From positions 844,241-908,240 of the forward strand of contig NZ_RJKR01000005.1 of the NCBI RefSeq assembly GCF_003752025.1: a stretch of 64,000 bases of DNA, in the 5' to 3' direction. The DNA is from Curtobacterium sp. PhB115. Its GTDB lineage: Bacteria > Actinomycetota > Actinomycetes > Actinomycetales > Microbacteriaceae. Below, in pieces: positions 9,195-17,628 of this stretch. The notes under the pieces were generated by a model. The model searched no databases and was not told the DNA's origin. It worked only from the letters and a program-made list of their open reading frames with translations. A program made the position numbers and the translations under genes. The first letter of the stretch is position 1; each line of letters opens with the position of its first letter.

Positions 9195-9209
9195 TAGTTT
9201 GTCTAACTA
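9195..9209 (-). promoter_or_regulatory. Operator/promoter-like AT-rich inverted repeat
   Basis: TAGTT-TGTCT-AACTA is a 5-bp inverted repeat in an AT-rich island 26 bp before the 54-residue gene, conspicuous in this genome. On the minus strand a TTCAGG / TAGTAA pair about 18 bp apart could be the promoter that it overlaps. Confidence 0.4.
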
Positions 9210-9252
9210 CCTGTCCTGAATCCGCGTCGAGGGAGTGCCTCGATCTCGTTTC

Positions 9253-9303
9253 GTGAGCAGAAGATGTCGGGTCCGAACTCGGGACCCGACATCTTCTGCT
9301 CAC
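9253..9303. repeat. Family A palindrome, copy 1 (protease gene end)
   Basis: Perfectly complementary 22-base arms (9253-9274 and 9282-9303) with a 7-base loop. The arm begins GTGAGCAGAAGATGTCGGGT. It lies 31 bp past the stop of the minus-strand protease, so it can act as its terminator. Four more copies of the family occur in the window. Confidence 0.8.
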
Positions 9304-9334
9304 CATGTGCGGCGCGTGGACGCGCTCGCGGCGA

Positions 9335-12300
9335 CTACCGGCGCGTCACCTTCGCGGTCGACTTGGACGTCGCGGTGCCGTCCTTGTAGCCGGACGCGTG
9401 CGCCGTCACCTTCACGGTGAACTTGTGCCCGACGTCCGACGTGCCGAGCTTCAGCGTCGCCGCGGTGGCTTTCCCGACGGCCTTGCCGTCACGGAGCCAC
9501 TGGTACTTGTACGACGCCTTCGCGGTGCTCCACTTGCCGTGGTTCGCGGTGAGCTTCGAACCGACCTTCGCCGACCCGCTGATCGACACCTTGCTGCCGG
9601 CAGCGAGCGCGAGCTTCGGCGGGGTCACCGAGATGGTCGACGTGCCGACCTGCTTGCCCACGGCGTTGTCGAGGTGCAGCAGGAGCACGGTGGCCTTCGT
9701 GACACCGGAGGCCCGGGTGACCCGGATCTTGCCGGAGTCGGCGAACAGGACACCCGTGCTGCGACCCTGCGCGAACGAGAGCGCCGGCTTCGACGGGTCG
9801 AACGAGGCGTTCTTCGTCTCGTCGACCACGTAGGAACCGCTGGTGGCCAGTGCCGGGGCGTACGCCGACTCGGTGAGCACCGAGTAGGTGAACTTGCTCT
9901 TCGCGCCGATGAGCGAACCGGTGACGGTGAGCACCTTCACGGAGCTGTCGAAGGTGTTGACGTCCTGTCCGGGCGCCCCGCCGTTGAGCGGCTGGGCGTC
10001 GACGACCTCGCCGGTGGCCAGGTCGACCGTCGTGGCGAACGTCGCGTCCACCGCTGCGGACTTGGCGTTGTACAGCAGGTAGTCGGGCTCACCGTCACGG
10101 TTCGTGTCGATGAGGACCTCGACGTTGGTCACGGCGCCGGGGTTGGCGTCGGGGCCGGCCGTCTGCACACCGAACGCGAGCGTGTCGGAGGCCTTGTCGT
10201 ACGCGGCACCGTAGGAGCGGATGTCCGCCGCCTGCAGCGAGCGCTTGGCCGAGCCCTCCGGGAACGCCTCGACCGGGTCGGTCCCGCCGAGCACGAACGG
10301 TGCGACGGTCGCGTGGTAGCCGGAGGTGATCCCGCCCTGGTCGACCGTGCGGCCCTTCAGGGTGAGGTCGGCCGCCTTGCCCGGACCGGTGAAGGCCACG
10401 GTGGAGCGACCCTGCACGGAACTGACGGGCTTCGGTGCGACGTAGGCGCCGACCCGCAGCGGGTTGGTCGTCTTGTCCGTCGGCGAGAAGGCGACGATGC
10501 CCGAGGCCGCGGCCACGAACTCGCGCTGGTAGCCCTGCTGCACCGACTCCTGGGTGGGGTCGATGACGCGGCGGAGCTTCGTCGGGTCGGCGATGGTGAA
10601 CGTGAGCTTCACGGTCGCCGTGCGGTTCGCCGGGACGGTGACCCGCTTCGAGCTGAGCGCGAACGTCACACCGGGCTGCGACACCTGCGGCTGGTAGGCC
10701 ACGTCGTAGGTGTGCGCGACGCCGTCGGTGTTCGCGATCTGCAGGGTGCGGCTCTCGCTCGTCTTGCCCGAGACCTCGACGACACCGTACGAAGCGGTGA
10801 CGAGCAGGTCGTTCTCGACGCTGCGGACGGTGGTGCCGGCGGTCACGGCCTGCAGGGCGTCGACGCGGCCGGTGCCCTGGCGGAGCAGGGTCGCCGAACG
10901 GTTGCCGTCCTTGACGTCGTGCGTCGCCGTGTTCATCAGCGCCGCCTTGACCTGCGGTGCGCTCCACGTCGGGTGCGACTGGAACGTCAGCGCGGCGATG
11001 CCCGCCACGTCCGGCGTCGCCATCGACGTGCCGCTCATCGACAGGCGTCCGTCACCGGTGCCGTTGGCCGCGGAGATCACGTTGACCCCGGGGCCGGCGA
11101 TGTCCGGCTTGACGATGTCGTCGAACGAACCGTGGACACCACGGCTGGTGAACCCGGCGAGCGTGTTCACGGTCTCCGGGTCGGTGGCCAGTTCGAAGCC
11201 CTGCAGCTCGTCCGCGAAGCGCACGTGCAGGGTCCCCGCCTTGGCAGCGGCCTGGAGGCTCGTGGCGGCATCGAGCGTCAGCTCGGCACCCGGGATGGTC
11301 GCGTTGCCGGCGATGCCCGAGTCGAAGGTGTTGATCGTGCCTGCCAGGAGCACGCCGACACCGCCGGCTGCCTGGACGTTGCCGAAGCGCACGCCGGAGC
11401 CGCACTCGAGTGCTGCGTCGGTCCACTTGAGCCAGACGACCTTGCCCGCGATCTTCGCGGCGTCCGCAGCGCTGAACGCGGCGCAGCCGTCGATGTTGCT
11501 GGTCGGGACGACGACGTCACCCTCGACCGGCAGCGTGCCCGTGAAGTTCTGCGAGTACTGCGACCGGTAGGTCTTCGCGACGTTCGCCGGGGCGGTGGCC
11601 TCGACGCCGTCGTACAGCGACTGGCCGGTGGCGCTCGCGGCGACGGTCAGCGCACCCTCGGCGTTCCCGGGCGATCCACCGATGTCGGTGAAGTCGTCGG
11701 CGTTGCCGGAGGCGATCACGGGCAGGACCCCGCGAGCGGTCAGTGCGTCGATCTTGGCGTTGTCGGGGTCGTCCGGTGCGCCGTAGTCGGAGCCGAGCGA
11801 CAGGTTGAGGACGTTGATGTCCTTGCCCTGGGTGAGCGCCTGGCCCACCCAGTCGAGTGCGGCACCCGTGACGTCGGTCGAACCGCCGCCGTCACCGAAC
11901 ACCTTGAGGGCGTAGAGGCCGGACTCGGGCGCGGTGCCCGGGCCGATCCACATGTCCTGCACCTGCTTGGTGGTCAGCTTCGTGTAGTCGCCGTCGAAGG
12001 TCTTCTTGTCGGCGGTCAGGCCGTAGCCCGCGATCGAGCCGGACACGTGCGTGCCGTGGTCGCCGCCCTTGCCGTCGATGGGGTTCTCGTCCGGAGCCGG
12101 CACCGGGTCGTACGCCGGGTCGTCCGGGTCCGCGTTGTAGGTCGCACCGGCGAAGTCGTACCCGCCCAGGAACTTGGACGCGTCGTACAGGCTGGGGTCC
12201 GGGGCGCCGCTGCTCGCGTTCGCCAGGGCCTCCTGGTAGGCGGCCGTCGTGCCGGGGCCACCGAAGTCGGCCTGGGTGTAGTCGAGGCCGGTGTCGAGGA

Positions 12301-13006
12301 CGGCGACGTTGACGTCCTTGCCGGTGTGACCGGTCTGCTGCCAGGCGTTGAGCGAGCGCGTGTAGACGTCGCTCGCGGCGTTCTTCGGGGCGACCCCGTC
12401 CGCGCCGGCCTTCGCCAGGCTCGGGTCCACGCCGGACGGAGCAGCACTCGCGTCGGCGTTGACGGTCGGGTCGACGATCTTCTTCGGCGTGAGCGGGATG
12501 ACGCTCTCGACGTCGGAGCGCTTCGCGATCTCCTGGAGCGCGGAGACGTCGGCGACGACCGCGACGCCGGGGACCGTGTACTCGGTCGAGTACAGCTCGG
12601 TGGCGTCGGAGTCGGCGCGCTTCACGGCGGCGCTGACGGCGTCGGTGGTCGACTCGATGGCCTTGACGCGGCTCTTCGCTGCCGAGGACTGCGTCTTCGA
12701 CTTGGTCAGGTCACCGCCCTTGGCCGCGGCGTCGACCTCGAGCGCACCCTTGCCCGTCGTGCGCACGAAGGCGGCGACGGTCTTGGAGGCCTTGGCGTCC
12801 CGCAGCGGTGCGGAGAGCTTCAGTGCGGCGATCGAGGTGCCGGCCGGTGCCGCCGAGGCAGCACCGCCGACGGCGAGCCCACCGCAGGCCAGGGCCGCGG
12901 CGGCGATGCCGGCGGTCAGGACTCGGGTGATGCGACTCGGGTGGAGCTGGTGGTGTTGATTCGGGTTCGGGTCTGAATTCGGTGTTGCACGGTTCAAAGA
13001 GGACAC
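9335..13006 (-). CDS. Secreted subtilisin-like serine protease (S8) with PA insert and C-terminal Ig-like domain
   Basis: The 1223-residue protein has an N-terminal signal peptide (hydrophobic stretch ~residues 28-52, ending GGAASAAPA). An inhibitor-I9-like propeptide follows to ~residue 170. The catalytic triad is Asp238 (VAVLDTGLD), His317 (GGDHGTHVSG) and Ser661 (MSGTSMATPDVAG), with oxyanion Asn435 (IASGN). The ~340 residues between His and Ser include a protease-associated domain near 480-600. Residues ~760-1120 resemble Fn3-like and beta-sandwich segments. The last ~85 residues (SAKVGSKLTANHGKW, YKYQWLRDG) form a bacterial Ig-like repeat. Such cell-envelope subtilases degrade external proteins. 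The start is GTG at 13006. It diverges from the TetR gene at 13158. Confidence 0.93.
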   Translation of the reverse strand: MSSLNRATPNSDPNPNQHHQLHPSRITRVLTAGIAAAALACGGLAVGGAASAAPAGTSIAALKLSAPLRDAKASKTVAAFVRTTGKGALEVDAAAKGGDLTKSKTQSSAAKSRVKAIESTTDAVSAAVKRADSDATELYSTEYTVPGVAVVADVSALQEIAKRSDVESVIPLTPKKIVDPTVNADASAAPSGVDPSLAKAGADGVAPKNAASDVYTRSLNAWQQTGHTGKDVNVAVLDTGLDYTQADFGGPGTTAAYQEALANASSGAPDPSLYDASKFLGGYDFAGATYNADPDDPAYDPVPAPDENPIDGKGGDHGTHVSGSIAGYGLTADKKTFDGDYTKLTTKQVQDMWIGPGTAPESGLYALKVFGDGGGSTDVTGAALDWVGQALTQGKDINVLNLSLGSDYGAPDDPDNAKIDALTARGVLPVIASGNADDFTDIGGSPGNAEGALTVAASATGQSLYDGVEATAPANVAKTYRSQYSQNFTGTLPVEGDVVVPTSNIDGCAAFSAADAAKIAGKVVWLKWTDAALECGSGVRFGNVQAAGGVGVLLAGTINTFDSGIAGNATIPGAELTLDAATSLQAAAKAGTLHVRFADELQGFELATDPETVNTLAGFTSRGVHGSFDDIVKPDIAGPGVNVISAANGTGDGRLSMSGTSMATPDVAGIAALTFQSHPTWSAPQVKAALMNTATHDVKDGNRSATLLRQGTGRVDALQAVTAGTTVRSVENDLLVTASYGVVEVSGKTSESRTLQIANTDGVAHTYDVAYQPQVSQPGVTFALSSKRVTVPANRTATVKLTFTIADPTKLRRVIDPTQESVQQGYQREFVAAASGIVAFSPTDKTTNPLRVGAYVAPKPVSSVQGRSTVAFTGPGKAADLTLKGRTVDQGGITSGYHATVAPFVLGGTDPVEAFPEGSAKRSLQAADIRSYGAAYDKASDTLAFGVQTAGPDANPGAVTNVEVLIDTNRDGEPDYLLYNAKSAAVDATFATTVDLATGEVVDAQPLNGGAPGQDVNTFDSSVKVLTVTGSLIGAKSKFTYSVLTESAYAPALATSGSYVVDETKNASFDPSKPALSFAQGRSTGVLFADSGKIRVTRASGVTKATVLLLHLDNAVGKQVGTSTISVTPPKLALAAGSKVSISGSAKVGSKLTANHGKWSTAKASYKYQWLRDGKAVGKATAATLKLGTSDVGHKFTVKVTAHASGYKDGTATSKSTAKVTRR

Positions 13007-13122
13007 TCCAGGCTCAGTCCGTGGTTCGCATGAGATTGCTGTGAAGTTATGCGTTTGCTCTCAGGGTGGACAGTCCGCACTTTGGGGGACACCCCCGTTC
13101 GGGGGCGGCTTCCCTGTTAAGT

Positions 13123-13138
13123 TGCACACGTGTGTGCA
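13123..13138. promoter_or_regulatory. Operator-like palindrome upstream of TetR/YhgE operon
   Basis: TGCACAC-GT-GTGTGCA is a perfect 7+7 inverted repeat with a 2-bp centre, 20 bp before the TetR start codon and in the spacer shared with the protease gene. Autoregulation by the adjacent TetR protein is the obvious inference. A ribosome site AGGATGGTGG follows. Confidence 0.6.
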
Positions 13139-13157
13139 CGTTATTAGGATGGTGGAC

Positions 13158-13829
13158 ATGACCTCTGCTTCCCCCTCCACGCGCGCGCCCCGCCGCGACG
13201 CGACCGAGAACCGGGCAGCCCTCCTCGACGCCGCGAAGACCTGCCTGCAGCGCGACCCGGACGCCTCGATCGAGATGATCGCCGCCGCCGCCGGACTGTC
13301 CCGACGCGCGGTGTACGGACATTTCCCGTCCCGCGACGACCTCGTGCGCGAGGTCGTGACGGCCGGGGCCGCCCGGATCGCCGCCGCGATGCCGACCACC
13401 TCGGACCTGCAGGAGCTCCCGCCGGCCGCGCGACTGGCCGCGATCGCCGTGACGCTCTGGTCCGAGGTGTCCCACGTCCGCTCGATGGCCAGGGTCGCCG
13501 TGCGCAGCCCGTTCGCCGAACCCGTCGCCGAGGTGTTCGCACCGCTGCGCGCCCGGGTCCGCGAAGCCTGCGCCCTGGGCATCGCGGACGGTGCGATGCG
13601 CGACGACGTCGACCCCGCGACGCTCGGGCGCCTGGTCGAAGGAGCGTGCATCGCCGTCCTCGACGAGGCCACCCGGTCCGGCACCAGTGACGAGGACGGG
13701 CGCCGCATGGTCGTGCTGTCCGCGCTCGGCATGGCCGGCATCGACTGGCGCACCGCGCTGCTCTCCGAACCCGCTGCTCCCGCTGCTCCCGCTGCTCCCG
13801 TTGCACCCGCTGTGAAGGACCCCGCATGA
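13158..13829 (+). CDS. TetR-family regulator of the YhgE/Pip operon
   Basis: The product has 223 residues. The HTH is clear: RAALLDAAKTCLQRDPDASIEMIAAAAGLSRRAVYGHFPSRDDLVREVV, given here only as the family consensus match over residues ~17-65. The C-terminus ends in a Pro/Ala repeat (four PAAPAAP-like units) before the stop. ATG 13158 is preferred over upstream in-frame starts because AGGATGG lies just before it. Its stop overlaps the next ATG by 4 bp. It probably represses the three-gene operon through the palindrome at 13123-13138. Confidence 0.88.
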   Translation: MTSASPSTRAPRRDATENRAALLDAAKTCLQRDPDASIEMIAAAAGLSRRAVYGHFPSRDDLVREVVTAGAARIAAAMPTTSDLQELPPAARLAAIAVTLWSEVSHVRSMARVAVRSPFAEPVAEVFAPLRARVREACALGIADGAMRDDVDPATLGRLVEGACIAVLDEATRSGTSDEDGRRMVVLSALGMAGIDWRTALLSEPAAPAAPAAPVAPAVKDPA

Positions 13830-14542
13830 CGCTCGAACTCGCCAACGTCGGCATCGGCGACGAGCCCGGCGCGGCACTGCCCGTCGTCTCCGCCGTCGCC
13901 GCCCCCGGACGCCCCGGGGTCGTCGCCGTCGAGACCGAGCAGGCACCCGTGCTCGCCTCGCTCGTCGCCGGCGGCCGGATGCACCCCGACACCGGTCGGG
14001 TGCTGCTCGACGGACACGAGGACGCCGCCGCCGTGCGCCGCGCCTTCGCCCTGGTCGACACCCCCGGCGTCGCCGAACCCTTCCCGGTGCTGAGCGTCAA
14101 GCAGATCGTCCGCGAAGAGCTCGCGTTCGCCGGGCAGCGCCCCTCCCGCGAGCACGTCGACACCGTGCTCGACGAGCTCGGGCTGCAGCACTACGCCGAC
14201 ACCCACGTGCAGCGGGTGCCGACGGCGGTGCGGGTCCGGCTGCTCGTCGAACTCGCCCTGCTCCGCGACGGGGTGACGGGCATCGTGCTCACCTCGCCCG
14301 AGCGGCACGGCGGCGCCGTCGAGGAGTGGTTCGCCGTCCTGCGCGACGTCGCCCGGCGCGGCGTGACCGTGGTGCTCGTCACCTCGAAGGCAGCCGCCAC
14401 CACCGTCGAGAACCTGCTCGACACCACCCAGACCGAGGGTCCCGACGACGCGGCCCTGTCTGACGGGAACGACCCGGGCCTCCAGTCCGGTCCGTCCGTC
14501 ACCGCAGAATCCGCAACCGTCCCGACGGAGGCAACCCCGTGA
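13826..14542 (+). CDS. Degenerate ABC-ATPase-like protein lacking catalytic motifs
   Basis: The 238-residue protein aligns in outline with a short ABC nucleotide-binding domain: VVAVETEQAPVLASLVAGG sits where the Walker A strand-loop-helix belongs, then the PDTGRVLLDGHE strand, a central helical region, GIVLTSPERHGG at the Walker B position and VTVVLVTSK at the H-loop strand. None of the catalytic residues is present: no GxxGxGKS/T, no LSGGQ, no Asp-Glu of Walker B and no switch His. The last ~35 residues are a disordered acidic tail. It is coupled by 4-bp overlaps to TetR and to the YhgE/Pip gene, which implies a joint role. It is probably a non-hydrolysing structural or regulatory partner. 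Confidence 0.7.
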   Translation: MTLELANVGIGDEPGAALPVVSAVAAPGRPGVVAVETEQAPVLASLVAGGRMHPDTGRVLLDGHEDAAAVRRAFALVDTPGVAEPFPVLSVKQIVREELAFAGQRPSREHVDTVLDELGLQHYADTHVQRVPTAVRVRLLVELALLRDGVTGIVLTSPERHGGAVEEWFAVLRDVARRGVTVVLVTSKAAATTVENLLDTTQTEGPDDAALSDGNDPGLQSGPSVTAESATVPTEATP

Positions 14543-16620
14543 CCACCACCTCGCTCGTCCGCTCCGAACTGGCGCGGCTCACCGCGACCCCGCTCGCACG
14601 TCTGGCGTTCATCGCGCTCATGATCGTGCCGCTGCTGTACGGCGGCGCGTACCTGTGGGCGAACCGCGACCCGTACGCGAAGCTCGACCAGATCCCCGCG
14701 GCGATCGTCAACCTGGACGCCGGGGCCACGCTCGACGGCGACCACGTCGACTACGGCACGGACGTCACGAAAGAGGCGATCGACGGCGCCGACTTCAAGT
14801 GGACGAAGACCACCGCGGCCGACGCCCGCTCCGGCGTCCGGAACGGCACCTACGACTTCGTGGTGACCATCCCGCACGACTTCTCCGAGCACCTGGTGTC
14901 CGCGCAGTCCGACGACCCCACGCAGGCGAAGCTCGTCATGACGACCGCCGACACGAACTCGTACCTGGCCTCGACCATCGCGGAGCAGGCGGGCAAGACC
15001 ATGCGCACCGCCGTCGCCGAGCGGGTCGGCAAGCAGGCGGCGAAGACCCTGCTCGTCGGGCTCGCCGACGTCCGCGACAGCCTGGGCGACGCCGTCGACG
15101 GTGCCGACCAGCTGGCGTCGGGCACCGCCACGGCCGCCTCCGGAGCCGCGACGCTCGCCGACGGCACCGGCGAGTTGTCGTCCGGCGCCGCCGAACTCGC
15201 CGACGGCACGGCTTCGTTGCCGTCCCAGACGACGCAGCTGGACAGCGGCGCGCAGCAGGTGGCATCCGGCGCCGCGACGCTCGCCTCGGGCCTGGCGAGT
15301 GCGCAGCAGCAGACGGCGGCGCTGCCGGACCAGACGGCGCAGCTGAACTCGGGCGCGCAGCAGGTGGCAGCGGGCAACAAGCAGCTCGCGGACACCGTCG
15401 ACTCGTACAGCTCCGACGTCGAGGCGCTCCAGCCGCTCGACGCCGCCACCGTGCTCGCCGGCATCACCGACAACCTGCCGGAGGGCGTGACGCTGACCGA
15501 GGAACAGCAGGCCGCGCTGACCGCCACCGTCACGGACGCCGTCACGCAGGTGAACACCACGGGGGCACAGGCCAAGAAGACGTACGAGACCACGAAGTCG
15601 TCGGTCGACCAGCTCCGCGACGGGTCCGCGCAGGTCGCTGCCGGCACGTCGTCGCTGGCATCAGCCGCTCCGACCCTGGCGTCCGGCATCTCGTCTGCGG
15701 CGACCGGCGCGTCCACGCTGTCGGACGGTGCATCGCAGGTGGCCTCGGGGACGTCCGCGCTGGCCGCGGCCGCTCCGGAGCTGTCCTCGGGTGCTGCGTC
15801 GCTCGCGTCGGGCGCCGCGTCCGCCGATGACGGGGCGTCGTCGCTCGCCTCGGGGCTCGCGAAGCTGAAGACCGGCTCGTCGAAGCTCGCGTCGTCCCTC
15901 GACGAGGGCCGCACGAAGATCCCGGCGTCGAACGCCTCGGAGCGGGAGTCGCAGGCCTCGGTCATCTCCGACCCGGTCAAGGTCGGGGACGACAACGTCG
16001 CCGCCGCGTCGAACTACGGTGCCGGCCTCGCACCGTTCTTCATCTCCCTCGCGGCCTGGATCGGCATGTACGCGCTGTTCCTCATCCTGAAGCCGATCTC
16101 GAAGCGGGCGATCACCGCGGTGCGGAAGCCCCTGGCGGTGGTGTTCGGCGGGTGGCTGACGCCGGCCCTGCTCGGCCTGGTGCAGATGGTGGCGCTGTTC
16201 TTCATCGTCCGGTTCGCCCTCGACCTGAACGTGGTGCACGTCGGTGGGACGATCGGGATCATGGTGCTGGCCTCGGCGACCTTCGCGGCGATCATCATGG
16301 CGCTCAACGTGCTGCTCGGGTCGGTGGGGCAGTTCCTCGGCCTGGTGCTGATGCTCGTGCAGCTCGTCACCGCCGGGGGCACGTTCCCCTGGCAGACCCT
16401 TCCGGGGCCGTTGGCGGCGCTGCACTTCGCGCTGCCGATGACGTACTCCGTCGACGCCATCCGGCAGACGATGTACGGCGGGAGCCTCGGCGCCGCGTGG
16501 TCGGATGCCGGCGTGCTGCTCTGCTGGCTCCTCGGTGCGCTGCTCGTGTCCTTCGTGGTCACGGCGCGGCAGACCCGCTCGAGGACGCTGCGCGACCTGC
16601 GGCCGAGCCTGATCGGGTAG
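14539..16620 (+). CDS. YhgE/Pip-family membrane protein
   Basis: The 693-residue protein starts with GTG overlapping the previous stop. It has one N-terminal transmembrane helix (ALMIVPLLYGGAYLWAN), a ~450-residue extracellular region and five or six C-terminal helices from ~residue 495 (ABC-2-like). The extracellular part contains the YhgE signature of A-S-G-A/L-A-D-G heptad-like repeats (ASGAATLADGTGELSSGAAE) around residues 190-240 and again 365-460, which should form long coiled coils. Relatives include the Lactococcus phage infection protein Pip and EsaA/YueB of type VII secretion loci. No ESX genes are seen here, so the function remains open; envelope export with its ATPase-like neighbour is a guess. 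Confidence 0.88.
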   Translation: MTTTSLVRSELARLTATPLARLAFIALMIVPLLYGGAYLWANRDPYAKLDQIPAAIVNLDAGATLDGDHVDYGTDVTKEAIDGADFKWTKTTAADARSGVRNGTYDFVVTIPHDFSEHLVSAQSDDPTQAKLVMTTADTNSYLASTIAEQAGKTMRTAVAERVGKQAAKTLLVGLADVRDSLGDAVDGADQLASGTATAASGAATLADGTGELSSGAAELADGTASLPSQTTQLDSGAQQVASGAATLASGLASAQQQTAALPDQTAQLNSGAQQVAAGNKQLADTVDSYSSDVEALQPLDAATVLAGITDNLPEGVTLTEEQQAALTATVTDAVTQVNTTGAQAKKTYETTKSSVDQLRDGSAQVAAGTSSLASAAPTLASGISSAATGASTLSDGASQVASGTSALAAAAPELSSGAASLASGAASADDGASSLASGLAKLKTGSSKLASSLDEGRTKIPASNASERESQASVISDPVKVGDDNVAAASNYGAGLAPFFISLAAWIGMYALFLILKPISKRAITAVRKPLAVVFGGWLTPALLGLVQMVALFFIVRFALDLNVVHVGGTIGIMVLASATFAAIIMALNVLLGSVGQFLGLVLMLVQLVTAGGTFPWQTLPGPLAALHFALPMTYSVDAIRQTMYGGSLGAAWSDAGVLLCWLLGALLVSFVVTARQTRSRTLRDLRPSLIG

Positions 16621-16650
16621 GGGGCGGGGGGCGTCGCCCGGCACCGGCGC

Positions 16651-16764
16651 TCGCCCGCGTTCGCCCGCGCTCGCCAGCGTTCGCCCGCGTTCGCCCGCGC
16701 TCGCCAGCGTTCGCCCGCGTTCGCCCGCGTTCGCCCGCGTTCGCCCGCGTTCGCCCGCGTTCGC
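16651..16764. repeat. 10-bp minisatellite, 11 units
   Basis: TCGCCCGCGT is repeated eleven times without phase change from 16651 to 16760. Three variants (ending CGT, CGC, or with CCA) give a partial 30-bp higher period at the left side. It lies between the YhgE stop and a family A palindrome and does not encode a supported protein. Confidence 0.85.
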
Positions 16765-16824
16765 TTCGTGAGCAGAAATGGTCGGGTGGCCTCAGGTCAC
16801 CCGACCATTCCTGCTCACGAAGCG
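16762..16824. repeat. Family A palindrome, copy 2
   Basis: Arms 16762-16788 and 16798-16824 (27 bases each, one mismatch) with a 9-base loop. The right arm contains the stop codon of the minus-strand SDR gene (16815-16817), so the gene and the repeat are fused. It lies between convergent genes and should terminate both. Confidence 0.8.
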
Positions 16825-17618
16825 CTGCGCCCGAGGGGCAGTTCGACCATCCCGCCGCCGAGGGTCCGCAGGTCGTCGGGCGGCAGAGCCTCGCGGGCGT
16901 CGGCGTCGAGCACCGCGGACGCGTCGTCGTGCGGGACGAATCCGATCGCCTCGCCCGCCGACAGGTCCGCCGGCGACCCGGAGTTCCGCGACAGCGCCCA
17001 CACGACGTGGTGTCCGGGTTCGCGGAGTTCGACCGTCGCCAGGACGAGCCGCACCAGGTCGTCGGGCGAACTCCACATCAGCAACGCCCGCGACGACGAC
17101 GGCCGCTCTCCGAACGCCCCGATGCGCGCCGAGACGACCGACATGTCGTACCGGTCGGCGAACAGGCTGCCGAGCAGTTCCATCCCGGCCTTCGTCACGC
17201 CGTAGTACGTGTCCGGCCGGGGCAGCCGATCGCCCGGGACGCTCCCCGGCTGCTCGAGCGGTTCGGGGACGAGGCCGACGGCGTGGATCGAGCTCGCGAG
17301 CATGACCCGGAGCACCCCGTTCGCCGCCGCCCGCTCCAGGACGTTCTTCGTCCCCGTCAGGTTCGCGGCGATCAGGTCGTCCCACGGCGCCTCGGTCGGG
17401 ATGCCCGCCAAGTGCACGACGGTGTCGACCCCGGCGAGCGCGTTCTCGAGCGCGTCGACGTCGTTCACCGAGCCGGCGACGAACCGCTCCCCCGGCGAGA
17501 CCGGGTCGTCCGGGGTCCGTTCGTCGAGCAGGACGAGGTCGTGTCCGGCCGCGCGGAGCCGAGGCCGGAGTGCAGCCCCGATGCGTCCTGCGGCCCCGGT
17601 GATGAGCAGCGTCGCCAT
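16815..17618 (-). CDS. NAD-dependent epimerase/dehydratase-family protein, uronate-dehydrogenase-like
   Basis: The 267-residue extended SDR has the NAD-binding GxxGxxG (LLITGAAGRIGAALR), an HLAGIP segment, an active-site Ser in MLASSIHAVG and the Tyr139-x3-Lys143 pair in YYGVTKAG. Short length and the SSIHAVG segment resemble uronate dehydrogenase, which oxidises galacturonate/glucuronate to aldarolactones; this is likely but not proven. The final Ser and stop codon come from the family A palindrome. It begins 10 bp after the DUF559 stop, so the two are co-transcribed. Confidence 0.8.
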   Translation of the reverse strand: MATLLITGAAGRIGAALRPRLRAAGHDLVLLDERTPDDPVSPGERFVAGSVNDVDALENALAGVDTVVHLAGIPTEAPWDDLIAANLTGTKNVLERAAANGVLRVMLASSIHAVGLVPEPLEQPGSVPGDRLPRPDTYYGVTKAGMELLGSLFADRYDMSVVSARIGAFGERPSSSRALLMWSSPDDLVRLVLATVELREPGHHVVWALSRNSGSPADLSAGEAIGFVPHDDASAVLDADAREALPPDDLRTLGGGMVELPLGRSAS

Positions 17619-17628
17619 GCCGCGGACG

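Noticed and set aside
9305..12976. 1223-codon plus-strand open frame opposite the subtilase
   Set aside because: It mirrors the protease gene almost exactly and is Arg/Gly/Val/Asp-rich with no domain; such antisense frames arise from high GC at third positions.
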